A DNA stretch of 64,000 bases from Ypsolopha sequella (lineage: Eukaryota; Arthropoda; Insecta; Lepidoptera; Ypsolophidae), in the NCBI GenBank assembly GCA_934047225.1, contig OW203987.1:771501-835500 (forward strand), in the 5' to 3' direction. Both the position numbers and the translations under genes were made by a program. The notes under the pieces are model-generated. The model saw only the letters and a program-made list of their open reading frames with translations, was not told the DNA's origin and searched no databases. Below are positions 1-12,100 of the stretch, one piece after another. Positions within the stretch are counted from its first letter, which is position 1, and every line of letters begins with the position of its first letter.

Positions 1-297
1 TGAACACCACCTGATTGTTAATACTGACGTATAGTTGAACACCACCTGATTGTTAATACTTACGTATAGTTGAACACCACCTGATTGTTAATACTTACGT
101 ATAGTTGAACACCACCTGATTGTTAATACTGACGTATAGTTGAACACCACCTGATTGTTAATACTGACGTATAGTTGAACACCACCTGATTGTTAATACT
201 GACGTATAGTTGAACACCACCTGATTGTTAATACTTACGTATAGTTGAACACCACCTGATTGTTAATACTGACGTATAGTTGAACACCACCTGATTG
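1..297. repeat. 35-bp tandem array, left edge
   Basis: Eight full copies and one partial copy of a 35-bp unit that begins TGAACACCACCTGATTG, starting at 1, 36, 71 and so on. Copies differ at one G/T position (ACTGACG or ACTTACG) and one C. The array starts at the window edge, so it probably continues to the left. Confidence 0.97.
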
Positions 298-727
298 CTA
301 CGTTCTGTTTGTTTATCTCGGCGCGGTGTCGTCGACACTGCCGCCATGCGCCAGCGCGAGTATGTCGTGATCTAACGGAACTCTTCAACTCGTGCGCACA
401 ATTGTCGGCCCTCATTAAATCTAAATCAGTCCAGTGATCATGACACGAGCGACTTAGCCTGAATCACTTCGGCTAATGATACCGTTCGTGGTTCGAAGAT
501 AAATAGATTTGTGTGGGAATCGTATAAAAGTAGACACTAAGTTAAGTAGAAGACATCCTAAAAGCGGATACAAAAAACACAACGGGATGAACAATGGTCG
601 TATAGTTGGGGTTTGAGTAACAAAAGCATGAAAGATTGTTATCGCAAGATAATAGTAAATTAAAATGGTCACGATCTCGTAAAACAATCGACTCTCGTAT
701 GTAAATAATTACGAGTATAAATATAAT
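298..727. other. no gene recognised
   Basis: Unique-looking sequence with a short GC-rich patch near 320-360. I see no splice-bounded reading frame and no repeat here. Confidence 0.5.
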
Positions 728-862
728 GTCGACTCGGTGTAATACGAATTAATTTATTTGACAGGACTAACTTAATATAAGCGTTCTGTCTTTTTCTTTC
801 TGCATCGAAAAGTAACTCTTGTTATACCGAATCGATATTATTGTGCATTCAAAACTGATCGT
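728..862 (+). repeat. relic of the hairpin repeat also found at 53.0 and 55.4 kb
   Basis: This stretch shares TTTGACAGGACTAA, AAGCGTTCTGTCTTTTTCTT and a CGAATCG...CATTCAAA tail, in the same order, with the hairpin module at 53042-53240. It is diverged and lacks the second arm, so it is an old partial copy. Confidence 0.6.
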
Positions 863-883
863 TAGAGAGTAACGTTCATTCAG

Positions 884-1067
884 TGAACGCACACACCATC
901 TCATGAACGCACACACCATCTCATGAACGCACACACCATTCATGAACGCACACACCATCTCATGAACGCACACACCATCTCATGAACGCACACACCATCT
1001 CATGAACGCACACACCATCTCATGAACGCACACACCATCTCATGAACGCACACACCATCTCATGAAC
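884..1067. repeat. 20-bp tandem array
   Basis: Nine copies of a 20-bp unit containing GAACGCACACACCATCTCAT. One copy has lost two bases (ACCATTCATG). Confidence 0.95.
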
Positions 1068-1687
1068 TCCATCCGTTGTTCGGCTCCGCAGTAAATATTA
1101 TTCTGTCTAACATCACGAAGCTCTTTGTGATTGAAGTCTAGACGAATGTCAGCGGGGTTAAGTTCTGTTTATCACAAGACTAAATGTATAGGTAACACAA
1201 ATGTACACATCATCTATTGTATGGACAGGTAGTATTGGATATTAGCGTCCACCACAGACCGCAGTAATGCAATCCGTTGCGCAACTCGCGGCTCGTCCAC
1301 TATCGCCGCACGCGCACGCGCACGCGCACGCCGCGCCTCTACCTAGTTGCAATAGATTCGTAACTGCGGAGGGTTTTATAATTGCTAAATTAATTGTAAT
1401 ATATTTGCTAGTTTCATTCGTAGAAGTACATCGATAGTTTCATTCAGATTTGAGCTGTTGGACCAAATATACATAAGTTTTGGTCATTTTAATTATCGCT
1501 TTCTTGCGTTGCATGTCACCGACAGTCATCGTCGAGTGAAACTGCGAAATTCGCAGACGTGTTTATTGCTGACATGTAAAAAACGAACGAATCGATGCAA
1601 TAATTGTTTACCTGCCAATGTTTTTGTTCTGGATTCTTTCTGATTTCAACACACACTTTGTCAAGTTGGGGCTTTTCTGCTAATGTT
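1068..1687. other. no gene recognised; short simple repeats
   Basis: Contains a short (CACGCG)n tract near 1308-1331. No coding evidence was found. Confidence 0.5.
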
Positions 1688-1935
1688 CATTGTACCACTA
1701 ATATTATAAATGTGTGTGTAAGGGTGTGAGAGAGGGTGTGTGTGTGTGTGAGTTAATATGTTTGTTACTTTTTTACGCTGAAACAGCTGGATGGATTTAG
1801 ATGAAATTTGGAGTGGCGATGGCTTATACCCTAAAATAAGCTGCATTTTATCCCGAAAAAAAAACATTGTTCCCGTGAAAAAAATGATGACGTAAAACGA
1901 ATGTCATGAGGGCAGACCCGTGGCAAAAGCTAGTT
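1688..1935 (+). mobile_element. lepidopteran Helitron-like dispersed repeat
   Basis: It starts with CACTAATATTATAAATG, continues through a GT-rich stretch, then GGATGGATTTAGATGAAATT, GGCTTATACCCT and TTTTATCCCG, and ends AAAAGCTAG. That order of blocks matches, from memory, a very common lepidopteran repeat ending in CTAG, usually treated as a non-autonomous Helitron. No protein-coding content is present. The family assignment is from recollection. Confidence 0.55.
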
Positions 1936-2082
1936 GACGATAAAGACAACGGGACCAATGTATCATCTGTTGTGCGTGCAGGCCGCGTGTCCGTCCGTGT
2001 CACGTAACAATGTGCTATTTGCCACTCGGAAAAATTCTGGTCAAAATTAGTTGGAATCTTCAATCCTCCTTCCTTTCAGTGT

Positions 2083-2643
2083 TGGTCCCACAGGTAGTTG
2101 GTCCCACAGCTGGTTGGTCCCACAGGTGGTTGGTCCCACCGCTGGTTGGTCCCATAGGTGGTTGGTCTCATGGGTGGTTGGTCCCACAGCTGATTGGTCC
2201 CACAGTTGGTTGGTCCTACAGGTAGTTGGTCCCACCGCTCAGCTGGTTGTTCCCACAGGTGATTGGTCCCACCACTGGTTGGTCCCACAGGTGGTTGGTC
2301 CCACCGCTGGTTGGTCCCATAGGTGGTTGGTCCCACAGCTGATTGGTCCCACAGTTGGTTGGTCCTACAGGTAGTTGGTCCCACCGCTCAGCTGGTTGTT
2401 CCCACAGGTGATTGGTCCCACCACTGGTTGGTCCCATAGGTGGTTGGTCCCGCAGCTGATTGGTCCCACAGCTGGTTGGTCCCACAGTTGGTTGGTCCCA
2501 CAGTTGGTTGGTCCCACAGTTGGTTGGTCCCACAGCTGGTTGATCCCACAGCTGGTTGGTCCCACAGCTGGTTGGTCCCACAGCTGGTTGGTCCCACAGC
2601 TGGTTGGTCCCACAGTTGGTTGGTCCCACAGCTGGTTGGTCCC
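2083..2643. repeat. 16-bp minisatellite
   Basis: About 35 copies of a 16-bp unit of the form GGTTGGTCCCACAGCT, with variants (CAGGTG, CACCGC, CAGTTG) and a few longer interruptions (CGCTCAG). Because 16 is not a multiple of 3, several frames on both strands stay open; those frames are by-products of the repeat, not genes. Confidence 0.96.
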
Positions 2644-2757
2644 CTATAAACTAAAACATTCTAACGCGGAACGCACGCTGGTGATCGTATCTCTCATTAC
2701 GCCTGCATCAACATTATCACGGAAATTGGTCGCGTTCAATAAAATGTTATCAACATG

Positions 2758-3137
2758 ATTGTGTACACGTGACTCCCCGCCACAGCTCGCACCGCGCCGC
2801 TCCACGCTCCCGTACAGTTATGTGTACATACGTATTGTGTACACGTGACTCCCCGCCACAGCTCGCACCGCGCCGCTCCACGCTCCCGTACAATTATGTG
2901 TACATACGTATTGTGTACACGTGACTCCCCGCCACAGCTCGCACCGCGCCGCTCCACGCTCCCGTACAGTTATGTGTACATACGTATTGTGTACACGTGA
3001 CTCCCCGCCACAGCTCGCACCGCGCCGCTCCACGCTCCCGTACAATTATGTGTACATACGTATTGTGTACACGTGACTCCCCGCCACAGCTCGCACCGTG
3101 CCGCTCCACGCTCCCGTACAATTATGTGTACATAACA
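2758..3137. repeat. 76-bp tandem array, five copies
   Basis: Copies start at 2758, 2834, 2910, 2986 and 3062. Each contains GTGTACACGTGACTCCCCGC followed by a GC-rich core and TTATGTGTACATACGT. Copies are nearly identical, with single changes in the core and CAGTT or CAATT. Confidence 0.96.
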
Positions 3138-3613
3138 TACGTATTCGTTCATCCAAACCTTCTCGAGGTGTTAATCATGTATTTTCACGCAGCTGGGCCG
3201 TTTTCAGGTCATTATTAATATTATTTAAATAAAACTTCGCGTCCTGTCAGATGTCAGTCCCTCGTTTCTGTTGTTCAGGTAATCCGCGCACCGGCAATCC
3301 TTTTTTTCTCCTGTAAAGGTACACAGGTGCTAGTTCACAGGTCTCTTGCTTGTCTCTTGTACAATGTTTGCTTACTGTTGTCGATTTGGTATTTTATACA
3401 GTTCGCGTCTTGCACTCTTGTAAACTACTGTAAGACAACAAATAGCCAATTATTAATGAATTAGGAAATATTGATCGCTATACTCTCATTATAAATTATA
3501 AATTTATTCAGAAAATAAAGTTTTCTCTTTTTTTATTAATTTTCTAGTTTATAATGCGGAAAGTTAAAATGATTTTTTGTGAAACAAGCGGGCTATCAAT
3601 GTTCCATCAATAA

Positions 3614-3690
3614 AGCGGAGATTAGCTACTTAGTTGACTAATTAGCTACTTAGTTGACTAATTAGCTACTTAGTTGACTAATCCGCTTTA
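3614..3690. repeat. tiny foldback with internal 20-bp tandem repeat
   Basis: Three copies of ATTAGCTACTTAGTTGACTA are bracketed by short inverted ends, AAAGCGGA on the left and TCCGCTTT on the right. The whole is under 80 bp. Confidence 0.7.
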
Positions 3691-3724
3691 ATTTATATAA
3701 CGTGTGATAAGTATAAGTTCACTA

Positions 3725-3890
3725 TAAAGCCGATTTTGAAGGCTTTAATTTTAGTTTAACTGCTGTCAAAGCTTAAATTTTTCCAAAGTAATTTAGCTTC
3801 TGTTCTTAACACTTATGAACTATTTTGCAATGAAGAACATTTAGTTTTGACAGCACCAAAACTAAAATTAAAGCCTTCAGAATCAGTATC
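3725..3890. mobile_element. MITE family A, copy 1
   Basis: The left arm is ATAAAGCCGATTTTGAAGGC then TTTAATTTTAG; the right arm is the inverse, CTAAAATTAAAGCCTTCAGA. About 165 bp long with no coding content. Related copies lie at 16508, 32556 and 34580. The right end is decayed. Confidence 0.8.
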
Positions 3891-3992
3891 AGTGTCTCAC
3901 TAAGTTATCCAAAAATGGACTAAAATTGTATTGAATTGCATGTTCAAGGAAATAAGTCATTACAAATATTGTATCGCCATGTTAATAGTCCT

Positions 3993-4255
3993 GATTTTGA
4001 TGAGTTGTCTGCAATCAGTGTAGTTGTCTAGTTTTGATGAGTTGTCTGCAATCAGTGTAGTTGTCTAGTTTTGATGAGTTGTCTGCAATCAGTGTAGTTG
4101 TCTAGTTTTGATGAGTTGTCTGCAATCAGTGTAGTTGTCTAGTTTTGATGAGTTGTCTGCAATCAGTGTAGTTGTCTAGTTTTGATGAGTTGTCTGCAAT
4201 CAGTGTAGTTGTCTAGTTTTGATGAGTTGTCTGCAATCGGTCTAGGTGTCTAGTT
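3993..4255. repeat. 37-bp tandem array, seven copies
   Basis: The unit contains TTTTGATGAGTTGTCTGCAA then TCAGTGTAGTTGTCTAG, repeated every 37 bp. The last copy has diverged (CGGTCTAGG). Confidence 0.96.
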
Positions 4256-5958
4256 TAAGAGGCTATGCGAATTTTATTTTTGTCACTGTCACTCCAAGCG
4301 AAAAATCGCGCAGTGCGAGAGGGGCGGATTTAGGGCAAAAGGGAAAAAAGTTGGTTTTATATTTTTATTAAAAAAACTAAAATAGCTAGCAAAATTTCAA
4401 ATATCAAATCTCTAGATATTGTTGAAACAAACCTAATAAAATATGTTTGAGTTCTGTATATGGTTCATATTCGTCAAACGAGGAGAAAAAGTGCGTTTGA
4501 AGACCTCATTTCAACAATTATTTCTATCGAGGAAAATTTATCCAAACATGTTTTCCAATTTCAAAACCCTGGATTATATAGTCAAAATGCATATACCAGA
4601 AATTTATTTAAATTTTCCGTGTATTGCATGAAATACACAGAAAAGAAACATCCGTATTTTTTTCGCATATCGCCTTGAGTGAGAAGTGATAAATTTCTAA
4701 AAAGTAGCCCAGCGCTCAGTCGTACTGTCTTGTAGTAGAAACCAATTATCGTATATCCTCATTAAAGAAACATTCATTTGTAACACATTTGTGCAAAAGT
4801 TAAAATACCGTTGGTGTAACAATACTACGTATTTCTCGCTGTCATCGTCCGTCACGACATTCTCTACATATAGAGATAGAGCCCGGATGTCGACCGGTCC
4901 GGTCCACTGAGGTACAGACAGACGGAATGCTGCCTTTCCTCTGTACTAACTTTTTGTTTTGAGACCGCTGTCATTGTGAGCGATCCCGGCGATGCCGTGT
5001 GGGAAGCGTATGTACGTACATATGTAGCTCTTTGCTGAACTTGCATTCGGACACGATGTTTATATTTACCAATTTATTTATGTAGTGAATTGTTGCACAT
5101 TCATACAAGTAGCGATCCGGTGTATCGAAAGCATTGGAAACGGATGTTCAAGTCAATATAAGTTTTTGTCATCGATAGAGTCACCCATCTCATTCCGCCA
5201 TCAGCTTGTTATGGACTGAATTCTTCGACAGACGCTCTGTAGGAACTAGTTCTGGAACTAATTCTAGTTGGTATAAACACATATGTTTTCTGTACCGGTT
5301 GCAATGATGGATCGCTACCTGTCTCGAACAGTTATTTATAACTTGACGAGTTTCCTGTTTTGGAATTAAAACTTGACAAATCACTAGAGTGCCGGCTCAG
5401 TAATGAGCGAGTGGAACATTAAATAGTAACTTATTCGGTCATCAAGTGAAACTGCTTTGCCGTGAACGAAAAGGAAGTAACCAATTACCATTCCGGACGA
5501 TAAAATCTCGATATGCACATAAATTAAGATAAATTATCTTTGAACGATATGTGTGGGAAAGTTATTCCAATTTGTTATCATTGCGGAGATCGAGGAACAA
5601 AATAACTATCTTTTAAATGACTTTCGTTCGGGGACATTCACTTGTCACATCCAGGTTCGTCAGATCCTATTCTTTTAATCTTTTTAAATATTTACTAGCT
5701 CTATACGTTATCTCTAGAGAACTGCCAAATATCCAGGGATGAGCAGCCAGTGTCATAAATTCATAATTCATAAACTATCTCGCTACAAAAGTCTCATAAC
5801 TCCGTCGTTTGACTTAGTGGCAGAGTGATTAGTTCCAAAAAGCCTTTCAGATTTATTATACAAGGAAAAATGAGGTGTTAGTTGAGTAACGACAATACCT
5901 GTGTAGTGTAGTGTGTATTGTGTAGAGCGTGTCAGTAACTGAACGTCTCGTGTTGCAG
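4256..5958. other. no feature recognised upstream of the first taperin-like exon
   Basis: AT-rich sequence without a supported exon. If the gene at 5959 has further upstream exons, this would be intron. Confidence 0.45.
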
Positions 5959-6153
5959 GCGGGTGACCCCGGCGTGGTGGTGCTGGCTGCGGGGCTGGCG
6001 CGCCCTGACTCCGACTCCGACTCAGAGACGGAGCGCCAGCTCGAGCTGAGCCGCCCCCCCTCACCGTGCGCGGTGCGGTTCGTCAACGACAACGTGCTCA
6101 TCAACGGCAAGTCCTCGCTGCTCGTCCGGGACAACCACGCCAGGCTCAACAAG
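5959..6153 (+). CDS. taperin-like gene, first exon seen in window
   Basis: 195 bp, 65 codons, phase 0 at both ends. The acceptor is TGTTGCAG/GCGGGT and the donor is AACAAG/GTACAC. GC-rich against an AT-rich surrounding, as expected for an exon. It encodes an acidic serine-rich stretch, then the VRFVNDN...INGKSSLLVRDN segment that leads into the PP1-docking region. Confidence 0.78.
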
Positions 6154-9100
6154 GTACACGTCTTGCACGTTTCGGTCACTGGTTTACTAAACGTGCGACC
6201 AGTTTAACTGATTATCCCGTTCAACTGATAAATGTACAAAAATATTGTTCACATCAACCCCGAATAATTTATACATGCATATCTAATTATTATTTATCCT
6301 GAATCAGCGCATATGAACCTTCCGTTTGAGCAAAAACTTATTTTTTACCAATCTCTCTCATTTTACAACTTTTGTTATGTATGATCTGCTATAAGTTATC
6401 AACCAAATGAATAATTTCCGATGATTCACTCAAAGTGGCCCTTTTAGACCAAAGCGTACTAAGTTTGTTTGTTTGTTTGTTGTGGGTGTCGCAGTAAACA
6501 ACAGTTACAACTCGAATACTATCACAGTAATAAAAATGGTTCTGGTGAAACAAGTAAAAACAAGTCTTGTATTCAAACACGAAACAATAGAATTCAAAGT
6601 ATGTCTGTCAAGAGTCGTTGAACGTGTCGGTTTAGCTTCAAGTGCTCACAACTCCTCGTGTCGTGCCACCACCACCCGGTGTTACAATTAGTCTGCATGT
6701 CAGCACATTCCTTGGTGAATATCGAATACATTACAAAGTAAACTATATCACTCGGTAGGTAGAACCTAATTCTCCGTGTAGGTGTGGGTCGTGGCGTGTC
6801 CCACGTGTGAGCGACGACCCGTGACGCGGCCACCGAACGTGGTGTAGCTGCGTCTGCGCACTCCCCCCACCCCCCTCCCGTTAAGGTAGGAAGTGCTGTA
6901 ACATATAGCTAGGCAATATGTTAGTTTTAGGTAAGGTTAGGTCTTATAGTTAGGATAAAGGATTATTTGTTCGTGTTTAATTGTCAATCGATAACCTTTA
7001 TGGATCGACATACGTCGTATTGACTGATTTATTTCGAGTTTTCTAAAAATGAATACAGATCCAGTATAAAAGATCTTTCAAACAAAACACGAGCAAGACT
7101 CCTTCTCGAGTCCTATCGAAGTAAAAGTGCTGCTCCAGGGTGGCTATTCCGGAGAAACAGTCGAAGCTAGATTTCGAAAACTCGAGCTAAAAACGTATGG
7201 AGTTCGACAGATAAAACAGTTTTTTTCGGTCGAGAAGGCTAATTCGATTGACTCGGAATAGCACCCCTGGACGCTCCTTGGAAAACACAAAATAAATCAG
7301 TCAATGCGACGTATGTCGATCCATAAAGGTTATCGATTGCCAACTAAACACGAACAAATAGTCCTTTAACCTAACTATAAGACCTAACCTTACCTAAACC
7401 TAACACATTGTCTAGCTATATTAACATATACTGTACAGTGCTGATGTTCGTTCCTCCTTATTGCTGTCGTTGGGAGTATCAAGTGTGACTGTAGCGGCGA
7501 ATTGCGAACTAGCTGTCAATTATCACTACATAGTATAAAACAAAGTCGCTTCCCGCTGTCTGTCTGTCCCTATGTATGCTTAGATCAAGTGTGACTGTAG
7601 CGGCGAATTGCGAACTAGCTGTCAATTATCACTACATAGTATAAAACAAAGTCGCTTCCCGCTGTCTGTCTGTCCCTATGTATGCTTAGATCAAGTGTGA
7701 CTGTAGCGGCGAATTGCGAACTAGCTGTCAATTATCACTACATAGTATAAAACAAAGTCGCTTCCCGCTGTCTGTCTGTCCCTGTGTATGCTTAGATCTT
7801 TAAGACTACGCAACGGATTTTGATGCGGGTTTTTAATAGATAGAGTGTATCAAGAGGAAGGTTTATATGATAACACATGCCCGTGCGAAGCCGGGGCGGG
7901 TCGCTAGTTAAAAATAAAACGAAGACAAATAAGAGACTTATTATTATATGATAGTTCGAATTAAGGTGAATACATACTGCAACTGCAACTTGGACCTGTC
8001 TTTGAAAGCCTACTCCTCCCACACGACAACACACGACACGACAATTTTATGTTTAATATTTAATTTTATGTTGTTATTTTTGACAAAAAAAAAACAAAAG
8101 TTTTCTATGATTTTCGCAAAAATTCTCTTACTACTTCCGAAATAAGTTCAAGAGTTTTTTTTTTCTTTAACGCGTCCTAGTAAAAATTATTATTTTCTCC
8201 TATTTTGCGCTATCGGGAAACCTAGCGATCGTCCAAATGTAATGCGTGCTGATATGAACGTTATTTCAATTTAGGGTTTGTCGATATTTGTACCGACACA
8301 GGTCGAGTCAAGGTCGTTGGCGGATGCATTCCCCTTAATACATACACCTATATATCAGTTGTAAAGATACTGCTGCCACCTTTGAATGAAACTACATGTT
8401 CTACTGATCATACTGAACCAGTTTTCCCCAACAAACCCGCGTGAACCATTAGTTTAGGTAATATTTGAGTGTCAAACAAAAATACGTGACCCGTAACGCA
8501 ACGAGATACGAGCGTTTTTTGAGGCAGCGTCGTCCGTGAAACAGCTGTTCTCACGCGCACCGTTATAAAATAAACCTTCCTCTTGCGAGTTAAATCTGTC
8601 TAAGTTACACTTCATTTCTGATGTTTTGCGCGTGTATTTTTCTTCAAAGTATTGTTCAGTATGATCATTAGATTATTTGGTCTTATTTAAAACGACCTTT
8701 AAATTTTTTTCATTAAGGTTTTATTTAAAGTTCGCAGTCTTTTTACACCCTGTATATAAACGAATACCCTGACTGACTGACAGATCTATCAACGAATACC
8801 CTAACTGACCAACAGATCTATCAACGAATACCCTAACTGACTGACAGATCTATCAACGAATACCCTAACTGACTGACAGATCTATCAACGAATACCCTAA
8901 CTGACCAACAGATCTATCAACGAATACCCTAACTGACTGACAGATCTATCAACGAATACCCTAACTGATTGACGGATCTATCAACGAATACCCTAACTGA
9001 CTGACAGATCTATCAACGAATACCCTAACTGACTGACAGATCTATCAACGAATACCCTAACTGACTGACAGATCTATCAACGAATAACCTAACTGACTGA

Positions 9101-12100
9101 CAGATCTATCAACGAATACCCTAACTGACTGACAGATCTATCAACGAATACCCTAACTGATTGACGGATCTATCAACGAATACCCTAACTGACTGACAGA
9201 TCTATCAACGAATACCCTAACTGACTGACAGATCTATCAACGAATACCCTAACTGACTGACAGATCTGTCAACGAATACCCTAACTGACCAACAGATCTA
9301 TCAACGAATACCCTAACTGACTGACAGATCTATCAACGAATACCCTAACTGACTGACAGATCTATCAACGAATACCCTAACTGACCAACAGATCTATCAA
9401 CGAATACCTAACTGACTGACAGATCTATCAACGAATACCCTAACTGACTGACAGATCTATCAACGAATACCCTAACTGACTGACAGATCTATCAACGAAT
9501 ACCCTAACTGACTGACAGATCTATCAACGAATACCCTGACTGACTGACAGATCTATCAACGCCCACACCCAACGGCTGGACCTAGGAACATGACATTTGG
9601 ACTGTAGGTTCTTTGTTCCTCTATCGCCGCGTCGAGAGGGAGGGAGCGACTGATGCCTGGTGGCCCTCACACCGCCCGCAACTCTTTGACACGTTGTGTG
9701 ACCTTCGTCCCTTCTTTCGTCTGCGCCCCGCATGCGTCCTCAGCACGAACTTGAAGACCTATTGTCGTGCCTGAGTTCGTTCGTGTGCGGAAACACAATC
9801 AAAGATCGGCCCAGACGAAAACACCTGTTCTTAGAATAGGGGTCCAGTTTTTTTTCATGTTTTCTCTTTTAATGTGACTAGAGGTGGGAATGCAGAGACG
9901 TCTCCAGTCAAAGTTATTTAATTTGCGCTTTGACTTTCATAATCGTTATATTATTATCTATCTATTGATGAGTACGCATGATAATTAACGGGTGCGGGTT
10001 TTTGGCCTGAACTATACTTAGTGGTTCTTAAAGTGGCAGCTCTGTACTCCAGTCAGTCGGTATTATCTCCGTACTAGTGAGCAATGATCGAGGTGTGTAT
10101 GTGTCGGTGTTCCAGCTGAAGCTGCAGTTCGACGACTCGCTGACGCGCACGTTCGAGTACCCCTCCGAGACGTCCCTGTGCGAGGACGACTCGCCCCACC
10201 CCGCGCACCCCGCGCACCTCGCCGCCAACACACATATAGGTGAGAGGGACGTACTGGGGCCATAGCCTTCTGAGAAGGCTAAGACTGTGGCTGATCAAAC
10301 TCACAAATACTATAACACAAGTCTAACGCTTAAAGTGCGTCACCTAGCAAAATGTGACCCTACGATACACGAATACGTAGGTTAAGGGGCAGGGAACTTG
10401 TTTTACTACCTTTTGTTTTTGTTATGAACAAATGAAGTTTTTTTGGCCGTTTCTATGTGTATAGGTAATAGTTTTGTCATAAATAGTAATATGGGGAAAT
10501 ATGCAGGAGAATAATAAAGGTTAGGTTTACTTAAATTTAATAATAAAAATACACTTGAATAAAATAAAAATATAGGAATAAGGAATAAATAATATGATAA
10601 ATATATGCCTAACTCCGCCCATTCGATTAGTCTTGCTGAGAAGAAGGACAATGAACTTGGCAAGATCATGTCTTTTTTTCATCTAAATTTACCAGCAGGA
10701 TGTGTGGTCCGCTGTGATCTCACAAATTTACTAGCAGGCCGTGGGGTCCGCTGTGATCTCACAAATTTACCAGCAGGCCGTGGGGTCCGCTGTGATCTCA
10801 CAAATTTACCAGCAGGCCGTGGGGTCCGCTGTGATCTCACAAATTTACCAGCAGGATGTGTGGTCCGCTGTGATCTCACAAATTTACCAGCAGGCCGTGG
10901 GGTCCGCTGTGATCTCACAAATTTACTAGCAGGCCGTGGGGTCCGCTGTGATCTCACAAATTTACCAGCAGGCCGTGTGGCCCGCTGTGATCTCACAAAT
11001 TTACCAGCAGGCCGTGTGGCCCGCTGTGATCTCACAAATTTACCAGCAGGCCGTGTGGCCCGCTGTGATCTCACAAATTTACCAGCAGGCCGTGTGGCCC
11101 GCTGTGATCTCACAAATTTACCAGCAGGCCGTGGGGTCCGCTGTGATCTCACAAATTTACCAGCAGGCCGTGTGGCCCGCTGTGATCTCACAAATGTACC
11201 AGCAGGCTGTGTGGTCCGCTGTGATCTCACAAATTTACCAGCAGACTGTGTGGTCCGCTGTGATCTCACAAATTTACCAGCAGACTGTGTGGTCCGCTGT
11301 GATCTCACAAATTTACCAGCAGACTGTGTGGTCCGCTGTGATCTCACAAATTAACCAGCAGGATGTGTGGTCCGCTGTGATCCTACACATTCATATATTT
11401 TCATGAGTTTCGCTTGATAGATATGCGCCCCAGAAGGCTTCGCTGCGGGTGTCACAACACAAGTGATATTCCGTTCTCTAATGCTCTCAATAAACAGCGT
11501 ACAGTACTACCGCTTTCAGTATATGTTGCAACACTCTTACATTTATGTTTGAAATTCAACAACATTATATTTGTGCACTATACAATACATACACGCCACC
11601 ACGGCGCGTACGCAACCACCAATTAGCGGATGAAGACCTTTGGCGAATAAGTGTAGTGCATTAACATATGATTGGCTAAAATATTTTCGCGCCTACCACA
11701 AATATTACTTCTGCACAGGTACATACATCGTTGTAACTTATAAAAGTGTTGGTACTGTAACTGAGTATGATAATATCCCCAACTAACAATATAATTTATC
11801 GGTCCGGCAGCGCAGTGCCGGCGACGCATGCTCACGCCCCACGCCCACACACTCGCCGCGCCCCGTCCGTCCGTCTGTCCCGAGGAAACATTTGTGTAGT
11901 CGCTAGCACTCTGTCCGCTCTGTTCACTTAGAGACGAGGCGTGTGAACACACGACGCCCTCGTCCACGTTCATATGTGCATTATCGGTTGGTGTATCGAG
12001 CAAATACTGAATGGTCTCGGTTCACTATCAGTCTGTCTCCGGACTACAATTGGTAAAGATTCAGAATAAAGCCTCGTCCAACCAATAATGCACTTTAAAT

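Noticed and set aside
1..297. CRISPR-like direct repeats
   Set aside because: Units are head-to-tail with no unique spacers, and the DNA is eukaryotic. The same holds for all other arrays in the window.
2047..2758. Several 60-140 codon frames
   Set aside because: All fall on the 16-bp array; the period shifts frame each unit, so no frame is special.
5783..6179. Minus-strand frames opposite the first taperin-like exon
   Set aside because: Antisense shadows of a GC-rich exon with consistent plus-strand splice sites.
10605..11354. 249-codon repeat protein (+) and its 222-codon minus-strand counterpart
   Set aside because: Generated by a 39-bp array inside an intron; several frames on both strands are equally open.
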